Assembly: GCF_001434695.1 (NCBI RefSeq)
Contig: NZ_AZDI01000005.1
Location: 28,138-92,137 of the forward strand
Direction: 5' to 3'
DNA from: Dellaglioa algida DSM 15638
Lineage (GTDB): Bacteria; Bacillota; Bacilli; Lactobacillales; Lactobacillaceae
Length of the DNA: 64,000 nt
Below, piece by piece: positions 54,710 through 64,000 of the stretch. The notes under the pieces were generated by a model. It was given only the letters and a program-made list of their open reading frames with translations. It ran no database searches and had not been told where the DNA came from. Numbering within the stretch: position 1 is the first letter of the stretch; each line of letters begins with the position of its first letter. Position numbers and translations under genes: made by a program.

Positions 54710-55273
54710 ATGCTAAAATACAATATTCGCGGTGAAAATGTTGAAGTTACAGATATTACTAGAGATTACGTTGAAAAGAAGTTATTCAAATTAGAAAAGT
54801 ACTTCACTGATACATCAAATTCAACGGCTCATGTTAATTTAAAAGTGTACTCAGATAAAACGGCTAAAGTGGAAGTGACTGTGCCAATGCCTTCTCTCGT
54901 CCTTCGAGCTGAAGAAACATCACAAGATTTACTTTCAAGTGTCGATCTTGTAACTGATAAGTTAGAACGTCAAATCCGTAAATATAAAACTAAAATTAAC
55001 CGTCAATCAAGAGGTAAAGGAATCAAAGAGATTGAAATTCGTAATGAAATTGCTGATGAAGAATCAGATTCTGTTGATGAAGAAGTAAGCATGTTTGACG
55101 TTGTTCGTACAAAACATGTTTCTTTGAAACCAATGAGCAGTGAAGAAGCTATTTTACAAATGGATATGTTGAGCCATAACTTCTTTATTTACGAAGATGC
55201 TGATACAGAAGGTATTAACATCGTTTATAAACGAAAAGATGGTCGCTACGGTTTAATTGAAGCCGAAGATTAA
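54710..55273 (+). CDS. hpf: Long-form ribosome hibernation promoting factor
   Basis: Long HPF dimerises 70S ribosomes into 100S particles in stationary phase. The 187 residues hold the N-terminal S30AE domain (YNIRGENVEVTDITRDYVEKKLFKLEKYF) and the C-terminal dimerisation domain (FDVVRTKHVSLKPMSSEEAILQMDMLSHNFFIY). I start it at the ATG at 54710 after GAAGGGAG. Directly upstream of secA as in other lactobacilli. Confidence 0.96.
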   Translation: MLKYNIRGENVEVTDITRDYVEKKLFKLEKYFTDTSNSTAHVNLKVYSDKTAKVEVTVPMPSLVLRAEETSQDLLSSVDLVTDKLERQIRKYKTKINRQSRGKGIKEIEIRNEIADEESDSVDEEVSMFDVVRTKHVSLKPMSSEEAILQMDMLSHNFFIYEDADTEGINIVYKRKDGRYGLIEAED

Positions 55274-55283
55274 GTTAGAAGGG

Positions 55284-55324
55284 AAAAGCCTGCTGGGTAG
55301 TTTAACTACGCAAGGCTTTTTTTT
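55284..55324 (+). terminator. Terminator after hpf
   Basis: AAAAGCCT pairs with AGGCTTTT around an inner TAGTTTAACTA stem-loop, followed by Ts. Confidence 0.85.
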
Positions 55325-55373
55325 ATTTTTGGTTTAAAATTTGTTGATTTAGTGATACTATAAAAAATGATAT

Positions 55374-55379
55374 TATAAT
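55374..55379 (+). promoter_or_regulatory. Possible -10 box of secA
   Basis: TATAAT lies 47 bp before the secA ATG in a very AT-rich stretch; the -35 is not convincing. Confidence 0.4.
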
Positions 55380-55425
55380 TAAAAATAATTCAATAAGAGT
55401 GTTTGATATATAAGGGGAAAGCTAA

Positions 55426-57789
55426 ATGGCAAATGTATTAAGACAATGGGTTGAAAGTGATACCCGTGAATTACGAAGACTGGGTAAAATAGCTGATACT
55501 ATTGAAAACATGGCCGATGAAATGGCTGCACTATCTGATGATGAACTAAAAGCTAAAACGCCTGCTTTTAAGGCAAGATATCAAGAAGGTGAAACGCTTG
55601 ATGATCTTTTACCTGAAGCGTTTGCGGTTGTTCGTGAAGCCGCAAAACGTGTCCTAGGCCTATACCCATTCCGTGTCCAAATGATTGGTGGAATGGTTTT
55701 AAATGCCGGTAATATTGCAGAAATGAAAACTGGTGAAGGTAAAACTTTAACGGCTACTATGCCTGTTTATTTGAATGCAATCTCTGGATTAGGCGTCCAT
55801 GTTGTTACAGTTAATGAGTACTTATCGAGCCGTGATGCAACAGAGATGGGTGAATTGTATTCATGGTTGGACTTGACTGTTGGACTGAATATCAATGCAA
55901 AAACAGCCGAAGAAAAACGTGAAGCTTACGCTGCTGATATTACGTATTCAACAAATAGTGAATTAGGATTTGATTATTTACGTGATAACATGGTTGTTTA
56001 CCGTGAAGATATGGTTCAAAGACCCTTGAACTACGTTATCGTCGATGAAGTTGATTCAATTTTGATTGATGAAGCTAGAACGCCGTTAATTATTTCTGGT
56101 CAAGCTGAAAAAACAACTGCAATGTATGTTCGAGCAGATCGATTTGCTAAAACATTAACTGAAGAAGAAGATTACAAGATTGATCTTGAATCAAAATCAA
56201 TTTCTTTAACTGAAGAAGGAATCCGCAAGGGTGAAAAATACTTTGGCTTAGACAATCTATTTGATACGGATAACACAATTTTAACGCATCATTTAGATAA
56301 TGCGTTACGTGCTAACTTTGTTATGCTACGTGATAAAGATTATGTTGTGCAAGATGGCGAAGTAATGATTGTTGATCAATTTACTGGCCGTATCATGGAA
56401 GGTCGTCGTTATTCTGATGGTGTTCATCAAGCAATTGAAGCTAAAGAACACGTAGAAATTGAAGACGAAACAAAAACAATGGCTAATATCACCTACCAAA
56501 ATTTCTTTAGAATGTACAAGAAATTATCTGGTATGACAGGTACTGCCAAAACGGAAGAAGAAGAATTCCGTGAAATTTACAATATGGAAGTTGTTCAAAT
56601 TCCGACAAACAAACCAATTATTCGTGATGATAAAGCTGATTTGTTATATCCATCATTGAATAGTAAGTTTAAGGCTGTAATCGCTGATATTAAAACACGT
56701 CATGAAGCTGGACAACCAATGTTAATTGGTACTGTCGCAGTTGAAACGTCAGAATTATTGGCACAAATGTTGGATGAAGCTGAAATTCCACATGCTGTTT
56801 TAAATGCCAAAAACCATGAACGTGAAGCTGAAATTATCCTGAATGCTGGACAACGTGGAGCCGTTACAATTGCAACAAATATGGCTGGACGTGGGACTGA
56901 TATTAAATTGGGACCTGGTGTTAAGGAAATTGGCGGATTAGCTGTTATTGGTACGGAACGTCATGAATCTCGTCGTATTGATAATCAACTTCGTGGTCGT
57001 GCCGGTCGTCAAGGGGATGATGGAATGACACAATTCTATCTTTCTTTAGAAGATGATTTGATGTTACGATTTGGTTCAGAACGTATTAAGAGTTTCTTGG
57101 AACGCATGAATATTACTGAAGATGATGCTGTGATTCAAAGTCGTATGATTACAAAACAAGTTGAATCAGCACAAAAACGTGTTGAAGGTAATAATTATGA
57201 TACGCGTAAAAATGTTTTACAATATGATGATGTCATGCGTGAACAACGTGAGGTTATTTATAACCAAAGACAACAAGTTATCATGGAAGAAAAAACATTG
57301 AAACCAGTCATTATGCCTATGATTCAAAGAACTGTAAATCATATTGTTCAAATGCACACTCAAGGTGACCAAACTGAATGGAACTTGCAAGCTATTATAG
57401 ATTTTGCAGTATCTTCAATGGTTAACGAGGATAGCATTTCCTTGGCAGATTTAGAAGGTAAGGATGCTAAAGAGATTGAAGCCTACTTAGTTGATCGTGC
57501 CGAAAAGAATTACAAAATTAAAGAGGACCAATTAGTTGATGCAGCACAAATGCTCGAATTTGAAAAAGTAGTTGTGTTACGTGTTGTTGATGATAAATGG
57601 ACGGCTCACATCGATGCAATGGATCAACTACGTCAGTCAATCGGACTACGTGGTTACGGACAATTAAACCCATTGGTTGAATATCAATCAGATGGATTCA
57701 GAATGTTTGAAGAAGTTGTGGGTACAATCGAATTTGAAGTGACACGTTTATTCATGAAAGCTGAAATTAGACAAAATATTAAACGTTAA
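55426..57789 (+). CDS. secA: Preprotein translocase ATPase SecA
   Basis: SecA powers export through SecYEG. The 787 residues include Walker [35 protein letters not shown], the preprotein cross-linking region, [14 protein letters not shown] and the [15 protein letters not shown] motif. It ends at [11 protein letters not shown], without the C-terminal zinc-binding tail, as is common in lactobacilli. GGGGAAAG precedes the ATG. prfB follows after a terminator. Confidence 0.98.
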   Translation: MANVLRQWVESDTRELRRLGKIADTIENMADEMAALSDDELKAKTPAFKARYQEGETLDDLLPEAFAVVREAAKRVLGLYPFRVQMIGGMVLNAGNIAEMKTGEGKTLTATMPVYLNAISGLGVHVVTVNEYLSSRDATEMGELYSWLDLTVGLNINAKTAEEKREAYAADITYSTNSELGFDYLRDNMVVYREDMVQRPLNYVIVDEVDSILIDEARTPLIISGQAEKTTAMYVRADRFAKTLTEEEDYKIDLESKSISLTEEGIRKGEKYFGLDNLFDTDNTILTHHLDNALRANFVMLRDKDYVVQDGEVMIVDQFTGRIMEGRRYSDGVHQAIEAKEHVEIEDETKTMANITYQNFFRMYKKLSGMTGTAKTEEEEFREIYNMEVVQIPTNKPIIRDDKADLLYPSLNSKFKAVIADIKTRHEAGQPMLIGTVAVETSELLAQMLDEAEIPHAVLNAKNHEREAEIILNAGQRGAVTIATNMAGRGTDIKLGPGVKEIGGLAVIGTERHESRRIDNQLRGRAGRQGDDGMTQFYLSLEDDLMLRFGSERIKSFLERMNITEDDAVIQSRMITKQVESAQKRVEGNNYDTRKNVLQYDDVMREQREVIYNQRQQVIMEEKTLKPVIMPMIQRTVNHIVQMHTQGDQTEWNLQAIIDFAVSSMVNEDSISLADLEGKDAKEIEAYLVDRAEKNYKIKEDQLVDAAQMLEFEKVVVLRVVDDKWTAHIDAMDQLRQSIGLRGYGQLNPLVEYQSDGFRMFEEVVGTIEFEVTRLFMKAEIRQNIKR

Positions 57790-57804
57790 TAAAAAAATAT
57801 CAGT

Positions 57805-57850
57805 AAAGGGTCACTTCCGAATTCGATAGAGTTTGAAGGTGACCCTTTTT
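57805..57850 (+). terminator. Terminator between secA and prfB
   Basis: AAAGGGTCAC pairs with GTGACCCTTT, with an imperfect inner helix, then Ts. Confidence 0.85.
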
Positions 57851-57871
57851 AACAGATTAAGGAGAAAACTC

Positions 57872-58988
57872 ATGGAACTAAGTGATTATAGGAAACAGAT
57901 CAATGATATGGAACAAAAAATAACTAACTTCAGGGGGTCTCTTTGACTTAGAGACGCTGAATGAACGAATTTCTGAGAATGAAGAACGGATGGCTGATCC
58001 AGATTTTTGGAATCATCAAGAAGAAGCTCAAAAAGTCATTGATGAAACGAATCAACTAAAAGGTAAGTATGACTCCTTTCATGATTTAGAGAGTCAGGTT
58101 TCGGAATTACAAGTAATGCTTGAATTATTACAAGAAGAAAACGATCCGGATATGTTAAGTGAGTTTAATGATTTATTTGATGAAACGATGAAGGCACTTG
58201 ATAGGTATCAGTTAAGACTGCTACTGAATGAACCTTATGACAGTCGAAATGCTATTTTAGAAATTCATCCGGGCGCAGGTGGAACTGAATCTCAAGATTG
58301 GGGGCTAATGCTCTTAAGAATGTATACGAGATGGGCTGAAAAAAGTGGATTGACCGTTGAAACGGTAGATTATCAGTCCGGGGATGAAGCAGGCTTAAAA
58401 AGTGTAACGCTTCTAATTAAGGGACTAAATGCATATGGATACCTAAAAAGTGAAAAAGGTGTCCATCGATTAGTCCGAATCTCACCATTTGATGCCGCGG
58501 GACGGCGTCATACATCATTTGCATCCGTTGATGTCATGCCCGAATTGGATGACTCCGTTGAAATTGAATTAAACCAAGATGATATTAGAATGGAAGTTTT
58601 CAGATCGTCTGGGGCCGGTGGACAACATATTAATAAGACGTCTTCGGCGGTTCGATTGATTCATATACCAACAGGAATTGTAACATCAAGTCAAGCGCAA
58701 CGATCACAATTTCAAAATAGGGCGACAGCAGAAAGCATGATGAAATCTAAATTGTATCAACTTGAAATGGAAGAAAAGGAAAAAGAACGTGCTGCCATTC
58801 AAGGCGAACAAATGGATATTGGTTGGGGATCGCAAATTAGGTCGTATGTATTCCATCCTTATTCAATGGTAAAAGACCATCGTTCAGAATTTGAAACGGG
58901 AAATGTACAATCAGTAATGGATGGAGACTTAGACGGTTTTATTAACGCTTTTTTACAGTGGAAACTAAAAAATGAAAACCCAAGTTAA
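57872..58988 (+). CDS. prfB: Peptide chain release factor 2 (programmed +1 frameshift)
   Basis: RF2 ends translation at UGA and UAA. A first frame of 24 codons runs from the ATG at 57872 to CTT TGA (57941-57946). Skipping the T at 57944 joins the long frame. The signals are canonical: AGGGGG (57932-57937), three bases, then CTTTGAC. Low RF2 promotes the shift, so the gene regulates itself. The protein has the UGA-recognition SPF motif ([12 protein letters not shown]) and the GGQ motif ([12 protein letters not shown]). About 371 residues in total. An interrupted gene or pseudogene call would be wrong. Confidence 0.97.
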
Positions 58989-59037
58989 TAAATGAAACTT
59001 AATTGTAAAACTATTGAAATCTGTAAGAACATAATCA

Positions 59038-59046
59038 TGGTATAAT
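59038..59046 (+). promoter_or_regulatory. Extended -10 promoter of ftsE-ftsX
   Basis: TGGTATAAT fits TGnTATAAT. It lies about 39 bp before the TTG start. Confidence 0.65.
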
Positions 59047-59084
59047 GAAAACATTATGAAAATAGACATAGGAGGATTCACTGT

Positions 59085-59780
59085 TTGATAGAATTTAAAA
59101 ATGTATTTAAACAATATTCCGATGATATTATCGCAAGTAATGATATCAATATTCGAATTGACCAAGGTGAATTTGTATACGTGGTTGGACCCAGTGGGGC
59201 CGGTAAATCAACGTTTATCAAAATGATGTACCATGAAGAGCAAGCAACATCTGGTGAAATTACCGTAAATAACTTTCAGTTACAAACGATGAAACCAAAA
59301 GAAGTCCCATTTTTACGAAGAGATCTTGGGATTGTTTTCCAAGATTTCAAATTATTACCACGCCTAACAATATTTGAAAATATTGCCTATGCACTTGAAG
59401 TGATTGAAAAAGAACCAGCAGAAATCAAGGAACGCGTTGATTATGTTCTGGACCTTGTAGATTTAGCTGATAAGTCAGATAAATTTCCTGAAGAACTATC
59501 TGGTGGCGAACAACAAAGAATTGCTATTGCACGTGCGGTTGCTAATAAACCGGAAGTGTTGATTGCTGATGAACCAACGGGTAACTTAGATCCTGAAACT
59601 TCTGACGATATCATGGCAATTTTAGAAAAAGTAAATAAACAGGGAACAACAGTTATCATGGCAACTCATAATAGTATTATTGTGAACAAATATCCACATC
59701 GTTTGTTGGCTATTGAAGATGGCCGTATTGCCCGAGATGAAGAAGGAGGAAAATACGGTTATGAAAATGAGAACGTTTAA
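59085..59780 (+). CDS. ftsE: Cell division ATP-binding protein FtsE
   Basis: FtsE is the ATPase of the FtsEX complex, which activates peptidoglycan hydrolases in division or elongation. The 231 residues have Walker A GPSGAGKST, signature LSGGEQQRIAIARAV and Walker B VLIADEPTGNLDP. The start is a TTG at 59085 with AGGAGG 9 bp upstream. It overlaps ftsX by 20 bp. Confidence 0.96.
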   Translation: MIEFKNVFKQYSDDIIASNDINIRIDQGEFVYVVGPSGAGKSTFIKMMYHEEQATSGEITVNNFQLQTMKPKEVPFLRRDLGIVFQDFKLLPRLTIFENIAYALEVIEKEPAEIKERVDYVLDLVDLADKSDKFPEELSGGEQQRIAIARAVANKPEVLIADEPTGNLDPETSDDIMAILEKVNKQGTTVIMATHNSIIVNKYPHRLLAIEDGRIARDEEGGKYGYENENV

Positions 59781-60648
59781 GCGCCATTTAGGTGAAAGTG
59801 TTAAGAGTCTTCGTCGTAACGGATGGATGTCTGTTGCCGCTATCAGTGCAGTTACTGTAACATTAATTTTAGTTGGTGTATTGCTCTCGATTTTAATGAA
59901 TGTAAATAAATTAGCATCTGATGTTGAAAATGACGTTCAAGTTCGAGTATTTGTTGAACGCAAGACAACAAAGAACCAACAAGATACGTTGAAAAAGAAA
60001 CTTGAAAGTTACTCTGAAGTTAAAAAAGTCACTTTTTCAAGTAAAAAAGAACAATTACAACAAGTTGTCGGCAGTTATGGTAATGAGTTTAAATTGTTTG
60101 GTGGGGATGATAATCCTCTATATGATACATTTGATGTTCAAACGAAAGAACCAAAGCAAACTGAACAAGTTGCAAAAAAAGCTAAAACTTTAGATTATGT
60201 AAATGATGCAAGTTTTGGTGGAACATCTGCTAAAAAACTATTTAAAGTGGTTGGTAGTATCCAAAAATGGGGTATGATCATTAGTGCATTACTTCTATTC
60301 GTTGCGGTATTCTTGATATCTAATACAATTAGAATCACAATTTTATCTCGTAGAAATGAAATTGGTATTATGCGTCTAGTTGGTGCCACGAATGGATTTA
60401 TCAGATGGCCATTCTTACTTGAAGGTGCATGGACTGGACTTTTAGGGGCGATTATTCCAATTGCGTTAGTTGATTTTGGCTACATTTGGATTTATAACGG
60501 CTTACAAGCTTCATTAGCATCAACAAGTTACAGATTGTTAACACCAGGAACTTTCTTGGCAGAGATTGATTTGCTATTGATCTCAATTGGTATCGTTATT
60601 GGTGCACTGGGATCATTTGTTTCAATGCGTCGATTCTTAAAGATTTAA
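59761..60648 (+). CDS. ftsX: Cell division membrane protein FtsX
   Basis: The membrane partner of FtsE, with an extracellular loop that engages hydrolases. The 295 residues have four membrane segments, one near the N-terminus (ISAVTVTLILVGVLLSILMNV) and three late ones, with RITILSRRNEIGIMRLVGATNGFIRWPF. I start it at the ATG at 59761, after AAGGAGG; the longer frame lies within ftsE. A terminator follows. Confidence 0.95.
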   Translation: MKMRTFKRHLGESVKSLRRNGWMSVAAISAVTVTLILVGVLLSILMNVNKLASDVENDVQVRVFVERKTTKNQQDTLKKKLESYSEVKKVTFSSKKEQLQQVVGSYGNEFKLFGGDDNPLYDTFDVQTKEPKQTEQVAKKAKTLDYVNDASFGGTSAKKLFKVVGSIQKWGMIISALLLFVAVFLISNTIRITILSRRNEIGIMRLVGATNGFIRWPFLLEGAWTGLLGAIIPIALVDFGYIWIYNGLQASLASTSYRLLTPGTFLAEIDLLLISIGIVIGALGSFVSMRRFLKI

Positions 60649-60661
60649 TTAAAATTAATGA

Positions 60662-60701
60662 AGATTGGGTGCCGTTTTTAACGGTATCCAGTCTTTTTTT
60701 T
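60662..60701 (+). terminator. Terminator after ftsEX
   Basis: A 14-bp stem (60662-60675 with 60681-60694, three G-U pairs) is followed by Ts. Confidence 0.88.
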
Positions 60702-60737
60702 CGATTTAGATAATCATTTTTTAATCGTAATAAAGCA

Positions 60738-60746
60738 TGATATAAT
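60738..60746 (+). promoter_or_regulatory. Extended -10 promoter of the MinJ-like gene
   Basis: TGATATAAT is a perfect extended -10, 35 bp before the ATG. The phoP-phoR genes may be read from it as well. Confidence 0.65.
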
Positions 60747-60781
60747 TTGAGTATTATATCTTAAAGAAAATAGGTGGATTT

Positions 60782-61918
60782 ATGGAGATACTTAAAATTA
60801 TTGGAACATTTTTCATTCAACCGACGGTTTGGTTGGTAACGATATTGATGTTTGTTATTTATAATCAGAGGGTAAAAAAAGAGCGACAAGCATTTCGGAC
60901 GGCTGTCGATAGTGATTTCTATGAGGAACGCCACGCAATTAAAGTAGGAATACTCTTTGGTATTATTGGATCAGTAATTTTATTTGGAACGGGAACAATG
61001 ATTCCAATGAACTGGGTACTTATCTATACAATCTGCATGATTGCAGGACTTTTATTGTACCCATTATTCAACAGCATCTATCCGTTATTCTTAATTTCTG
61101 GACTTATTTATGGGATGTTGGGATGGCAATCATCTAATATGGATGTATTTAAAAATGAGACCTTCCAACCTGAATTTTTAACGGGAATCTTACTAGTGGG
61201 AACGCTTAGCTTGCTTATTACAGGTATTGCACTACACTTATTTAGGAAGAGCCAGTTATCACCAAGTACGCAGGCCGGAAAACGGGGACGAAATATATCA
61301 TCATTTAAAATGAAAGAATTGTATCTTATACCACTCGTAATATTAGTGCCAGGTAATCAATTTCACAGTGTATTTGATTGGTGGCCATTAATTCATGTAG
61401 CGGGGACAGAATACAACGTTATCATTTTACCGTTAATTATTGGACTGACGCTTCGAATTTATAAAGAATTGCCAAAATTAGCTATCGGCTTTATCAAAAA
61501 ACAATATTTATATTTGGCAGTAGTGAGCGCCTGTTTAGCCATCATATCTGCATTTTATCCAATAGCAGGCATAATTGGGCTAGTCATATTATTGATTGCT
61601 TATTTGGGGGATAGATACGTCATTAAACGCCATGATAATAAACAAGAAAAGTGGTTTGCAGAATCTGATGAAGGTATCTTAATTGTGGGGGTACGACCAG
61701 AAACACCAGCGGCGAAAATGGACGTCGAGGTTGGGGATGTCGTGATCCAATGTAATGGTATTAACGTGAGAAATGAAAATGAACTATATAAAGCGCTTGA
61801 AAGTAGTTCAACATATTGTCGATTGAAAATTAAAACGTTTAGTGGTGATACTAAAATAACGGAAAGTGCTATTTTTTCAGATTCACCGTACGAAATAGGG
61901 TTGGTTATAATCAAATAA
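60782..61918 (+). CDS. Membrane PDZ domain protein, MinJ-like
   Basis: A 378-residue protein with about eight membrane segments (to residue 280) and a C-terminal PDZ domain (GILIVGVRPETPAAKMDVEVGDVVIQCNGINVRNENELYKAL region). This matches Bacillus MinJ, which links MinD to DivIVA at cell poles and septa, in length, topology and position near ftsEX. No protease catalytic domain is present, so it is not a CtpA-type peptidase. The MinJ role here is inferred. Confidence 0.78.
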   Translation: MEILKIIGTFFIQPTVWLVTILMFVIYNQRVKKERQAFRTAVDSDFYEERHAIKVGILFGIIGSVILFGTGTMIPMNWVLIYTICMIAGLLLYPLFNSIYPLFLISGLIYGMLGWQSSNMDVFKNETFQPEFLTGILLVGTLSLLITGIALHLFRKSQLSPSTQAGKRGRNISSFKMKELYLIPLVILVPGNQFHSVFDWWPLIHVAGTEYNVIILPLIIGLTLRIYKELPKLAIGFIKKQYLYLAVVSACLAIISAFYPIAGIIGLVILLIAYLGDRYVIKRHDNKQEKWFAESDEGILIVGVRPETPAAKMDVEVGDVVIQCNGINVRNENELYKALESSSTYCRLKIKTFSGDTKITESAIFSDSPYEIGLVIIK

Positions 61919-61938
61919 ATTTGGTTAGGGGATAAGTA

Positions 61939-62640
61939 ATGAAAAAAATTTTAGTTGTGGATGATGAACCGGCGATTGTGACGTTACTAACGTATAATTT
62001 AGAAAGTGCGAATTATGAAGTGCAGGTGGCAACAGATGGTCCAAGTGCGTTCAAAAAGGCAACAGAACGAAATTTTGATTTTATTATTCTTGATTTGATG
62101 TTACCGGGATATGATGGTATTGAAGTTACAAAGAAGTTAAGACAGGAAAAAATAAAAACGCCAATAATAATATTAACGGCTAAAGATGATGAATTAAATA
62201 AGATTATTGGGTTAGAAATTGGCGCGGATGATTACATGACGAAACCGTTCAGTCCAAGGGAAGTAGTGGCAAGAATTAAAGCTATTTTAAGACGTACCGA
62301 GATTAATTCATCTGGGATTGAACAAGATAATGAGGAAGTTAAAGAATTTAAAGATTTTAAAATTGATTTTTCAAATTATTCTGTCTATAAAAATAATGAA
62401 AAAGTTTTATTGACGCCAAAAGAGTTTGAGCTTTTGGTGTACTTTGTTAAACGAATAGGCCGTGTTTTAAGCAGAGAAAAATTGCTCAGTGGCGTATGGG
62501 GATATGATTACGAAGGACAGACGCGAATGATTGATATGCATGTCAGCCATTTACGTGAAAAATTAGAAGTCGATCCAAAGAAACCAATGTATTTGAAAAC
62601 AGTTCGGGGATTTGGATATAAGTTTGAGGGAAATAAATGA
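61939..62640 (+). CDS. phoP: Response regulator PhoP/WalR-like (OmpR family)
   Basis: A 233-residue transcription factor. The receiver domain has VVDDEPAIV, the phosphoacceptor in FIILDLMLPGYDG, and LTAKDDE; the winged helix domain has LTPKEFELLVYFVKRIGRVLSREKLL and TVRGFGYKFE. Location after ftsEX and the MinJ-like gene, and next to a PAS kinase, fits PhoP of lactobacilli, which controls phosphate uptake. The stop overlaps the start of the kinase gene. Confidence 0.88.
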   Translation: MKKILVVDDEPAIVTLLTYNLESANYEVQVATDGPSAFKKATERNFDFIILDLMLPGYDGIEVTKKLRQEKIKTPIIILTAKDDELNKIIGLEIGADDYMTKPFSPREVVARIKAILRRTEINSSGIEQDNEEVKEFKDFKIDFSNYSVYKNNEKVLLTPKEFELLVYFVKRIGRVLSREKLLSGVWGYDYEGQTRMIDMHVSHLREKLEVDPKKPMYLKTVRGFGYKFEGNK

Positions 62641-63974
62641 ATAAAAAAATGAAATATGTGATTGCGATTTTAATAATATCGCTGAATTTAATATTTAGTA
62701 TGATGTTATTATGGAGTGTGACTGGCCGATTCTTTAGTAAAACTAACGTAAGTGGTGTAATTATTTTAAGTTTTATAGAGATATTTATTATTTATAAAAT
62801 GGTGTCTAAGTCTGATGCGGAATCAAAGTTAATGGCAAATAGATTAAATAGCTTAGTCAATCAAGGCGCCTCATTTCATGTTTTACTGGATACGGATAGT
62901 CCAAACTTTGAATTATCGAAAGCAATTAATCGCGTGGAGAGTTATCAAAAGAAAAGAAATGTCCATTATCAGGTTCAAAATAATAATTATCTACGATTAA
63001 TCGAGCATCTAACGGTTGGTATCATGCAAATAGATCATAAAAGACAAGTTTTAATGGCAAATGAAACGATAGAGATGTTGTTGGGGCGTACAATTCAACA
63101 GCAACGTCACTCGTATATTGATGACGTTAAAACGTATAAATTAAGTGGGTTAATTGAAAAAGCTATAAAGTTACGAGAAAAGCAACGAGCTGAAGTTGAG
63201 ATTGGAAATACAAATAAGGTAGTAGATGCAACGGTGGTCTACGTCGCAAATGATAACGTTGACTTTCAAGTAATTGTAATTTTGTACGATATAACTGAAG
63301 TGAAACTCTTAGAGAGAATGCAGACAGAATTTGTTGGAAATGTAAGCCACGAGCTAAAAACACCAGTTACCGCAATAAAAGGTTTTACTGAAACCCTTTT
63401 GGAGGAACCGGTTAATCACGTGACAGCAAAGAAATTTTTGAATATCATTTACGATGAGAGCAATAAGTTAGAGGTCCTAATTCAAGAAATACTGAAATTA
63501 TCAAAGGGTCAGAAAAGTAAAGAAAACATTACAAAATTTAAGTTAAATGACGTAATTGATTCTGAATTAGAACTTTTAAGCAAAAAGATTAGAAGTAAAA
63601 ATTTGGAAATTAATAGAAAAATACAAAAAGATTTTGTTATCAGTTTTGATAAAAGTAAAATAACAACTATCGTGGAGAATTTACTGCAAAATGCCGTTAA
63701 ATATAACGTAGACAACGGTTCAATTTTAATTGAGGCAGGTATTGATGGAGAAAAAACCTTTATTTTGGTTTCGGATACGGGTGTCGGTATTTCAGACGGA
63801 GACAAAAAAAGAATATTTGAACGCTTCTATAGGATTGACCAGTCTAGAAGTAAAGAAATAGAGGGTAATGGGCTTGGACTTTCTATTGTGCACGAACTTG
63901 TAACGGCAATGGGTGGGGAAATTGTTGTTAAAGATTCAATCGGTAGGGGAATCCAAATCACGATTTATTTATAA
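62637..63974 (+). CDS. phoR: Sensor histidine kinase PhoR-like
   Basis: A 445-residue membrane kinase with two N-terminal membrane segments and only a very short external loop, a PAS-like domain (about residues 120-225), the HisKA domain with the phosphorylated histidine in FVGNVSHELKTPVTAIKG, and a HATPase domain with N box NLLQNAVKYN, G1 DTGVGI and G2 GNGLGLSIVHE. The start overlaps the phoP stop. The stop at 63972-63974 is inside the window. The pst genes often next are not visible; the last 26 bases hold nothing recognisable. Confidence 0.9.
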   Translation: MNKKMKYVIAILIISLNLIFSMMLLWSVTGRFFSKTNVSGVIILSFIEIFIIYKMVSKSDAESKLMANRLNSLVNQGASFHVLLDTDSPNFELSKAINRVESYQKKRNVHYQVQNNNYLRLIEHLTVGIMQIDHKRQVLMANETIEMLLGRTIQQQRHSYIDDVKTYKLSGLIEKAIKLREKQRAEVEIGNTNKVVDATVVYVANDNVDFQVIVILYDITEVKLLERMQTEFVGNVSHELKTPVTAIKGFTETLLEEPVNHVTAKKFLNIIYDESNKLEVLIQEILKLSKGQKSKENITKFKLNDVIDSELELLSKKIRSKNLEINRKIQKDFVISFDKSKITTIVENLLQNAVKYNVDNGSILIEAGIDGEKTFILVSDTGVGISDGDKKRIFERFYRIDQSRSKEIEGNGLGLSIVHELVTAMGGEIVVKDSIGRGIQITIYL

Positions 63975-64000
63975 TATTCAACGAAATGGGCTTGACCAAG

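Noticed and set aside
57990..58988. prfB as a gene starting at an internal ATG, or as a frameshifted pseudogene
   Set aside because: The upstream AGGGGG and CTTTGAC site and a normal RF2 N-terminus show the regular programmed frameshift.

Overview
The window is a stretch of chromosome from a low-GC Gram-positive bacterium, most likely a lactobacillus (Lactobacillaceae). The order radA, PIN/TRAM protein, gltX, cysS, mrnC, rlmB, yacP, sigH, rpmG, secE, nusG, rplK, rplA, rplJ, rplL is the standard Firmicutes arrangement. It lacks disA, ispD/ispF and cysE, as expected in Lactobacillales. The 16961-18556 genes include a pediocin-type immunity protein that resembles those of meat and vegetable lactobacilli. 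The species cannot be named from the sequence alone. No tRNA or rRNA gene, insertion sequence, prophage or CRISPR array was found, and the region reads as core genome with one small accessory patch.

Layout. 1-12700: translation and transcription genes, with a cysteine T-box before cysS, an alternative sigma factor (SigH/ComX type), a candidate L1 operator before both rplK and rplA, and an L10 leader before rplJ. 12700-20240: mixed stress and envelope genes, namely a DHFR-like reductase, a TMEM175-type channel, MprF, a DUF998 protein, two small helical proteins (one a likely bacteriocin immunity protein) and a CNNM/CBS transporter. 20330-24270: the class Ib ribonucleotide reductase operon nrdHIEF on the minus strand, with two NrdR boxes 32 bp apart. 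24350-32800: an rRNA-methyltransferase-like gene, tadA, the SRP RNA, dnaX, ybaB, recR, yaaL, tmk, the c-di-AMP receptor gene, holB, yabA, rsmI and an acyl-ACP thioesterase.

32840-40040: asparaginase and a divergent branched-chain amino acid carrier, a tetrahydrofolate riboswitch with folT, a tautomerase, galE, and the t6A genes tsaB and tsaD flanking rimI. 40055-43670: a minus-strand thiamine salvage operon (thiM, thiD, thiE, cytX) under a TPP riboswitch. 43730-46350: an ABC-F protein and a CPBP membrane protease. 46480-50600: groES/groEL under a CIRCE element, and a KimA-type potassium importer with a folded leader. 50630-64000: tagO, yigZ, comFA/comFC, hpf, secA, prfB with its programmed +1 frameshift, ftsE/ftsX, a MinJ-like membrane PDZ protein, and phoP/phoR.

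The genes form several working groups. DnaX and HolB are clamp-loader parts. TsaB and TsaD make t6A. FolT and the thi genes take up vitamins under riboswitch control. KimA, the TMEM175-like channel and the c-di-AMP receptor all belong to potassium and c-di-AMP homeostasis. SigH, ComFA and ComFC point to a competence pathway that may or may not be active. I found no convincing wholly new system. The points most worth checking are the paired 23S-like L1 sites, the in-frame slippery site in dnaX, the orphan immunity locus, the unusual Cys T-box, the folT riboswitch platform and the folded leader upstream of kimA.
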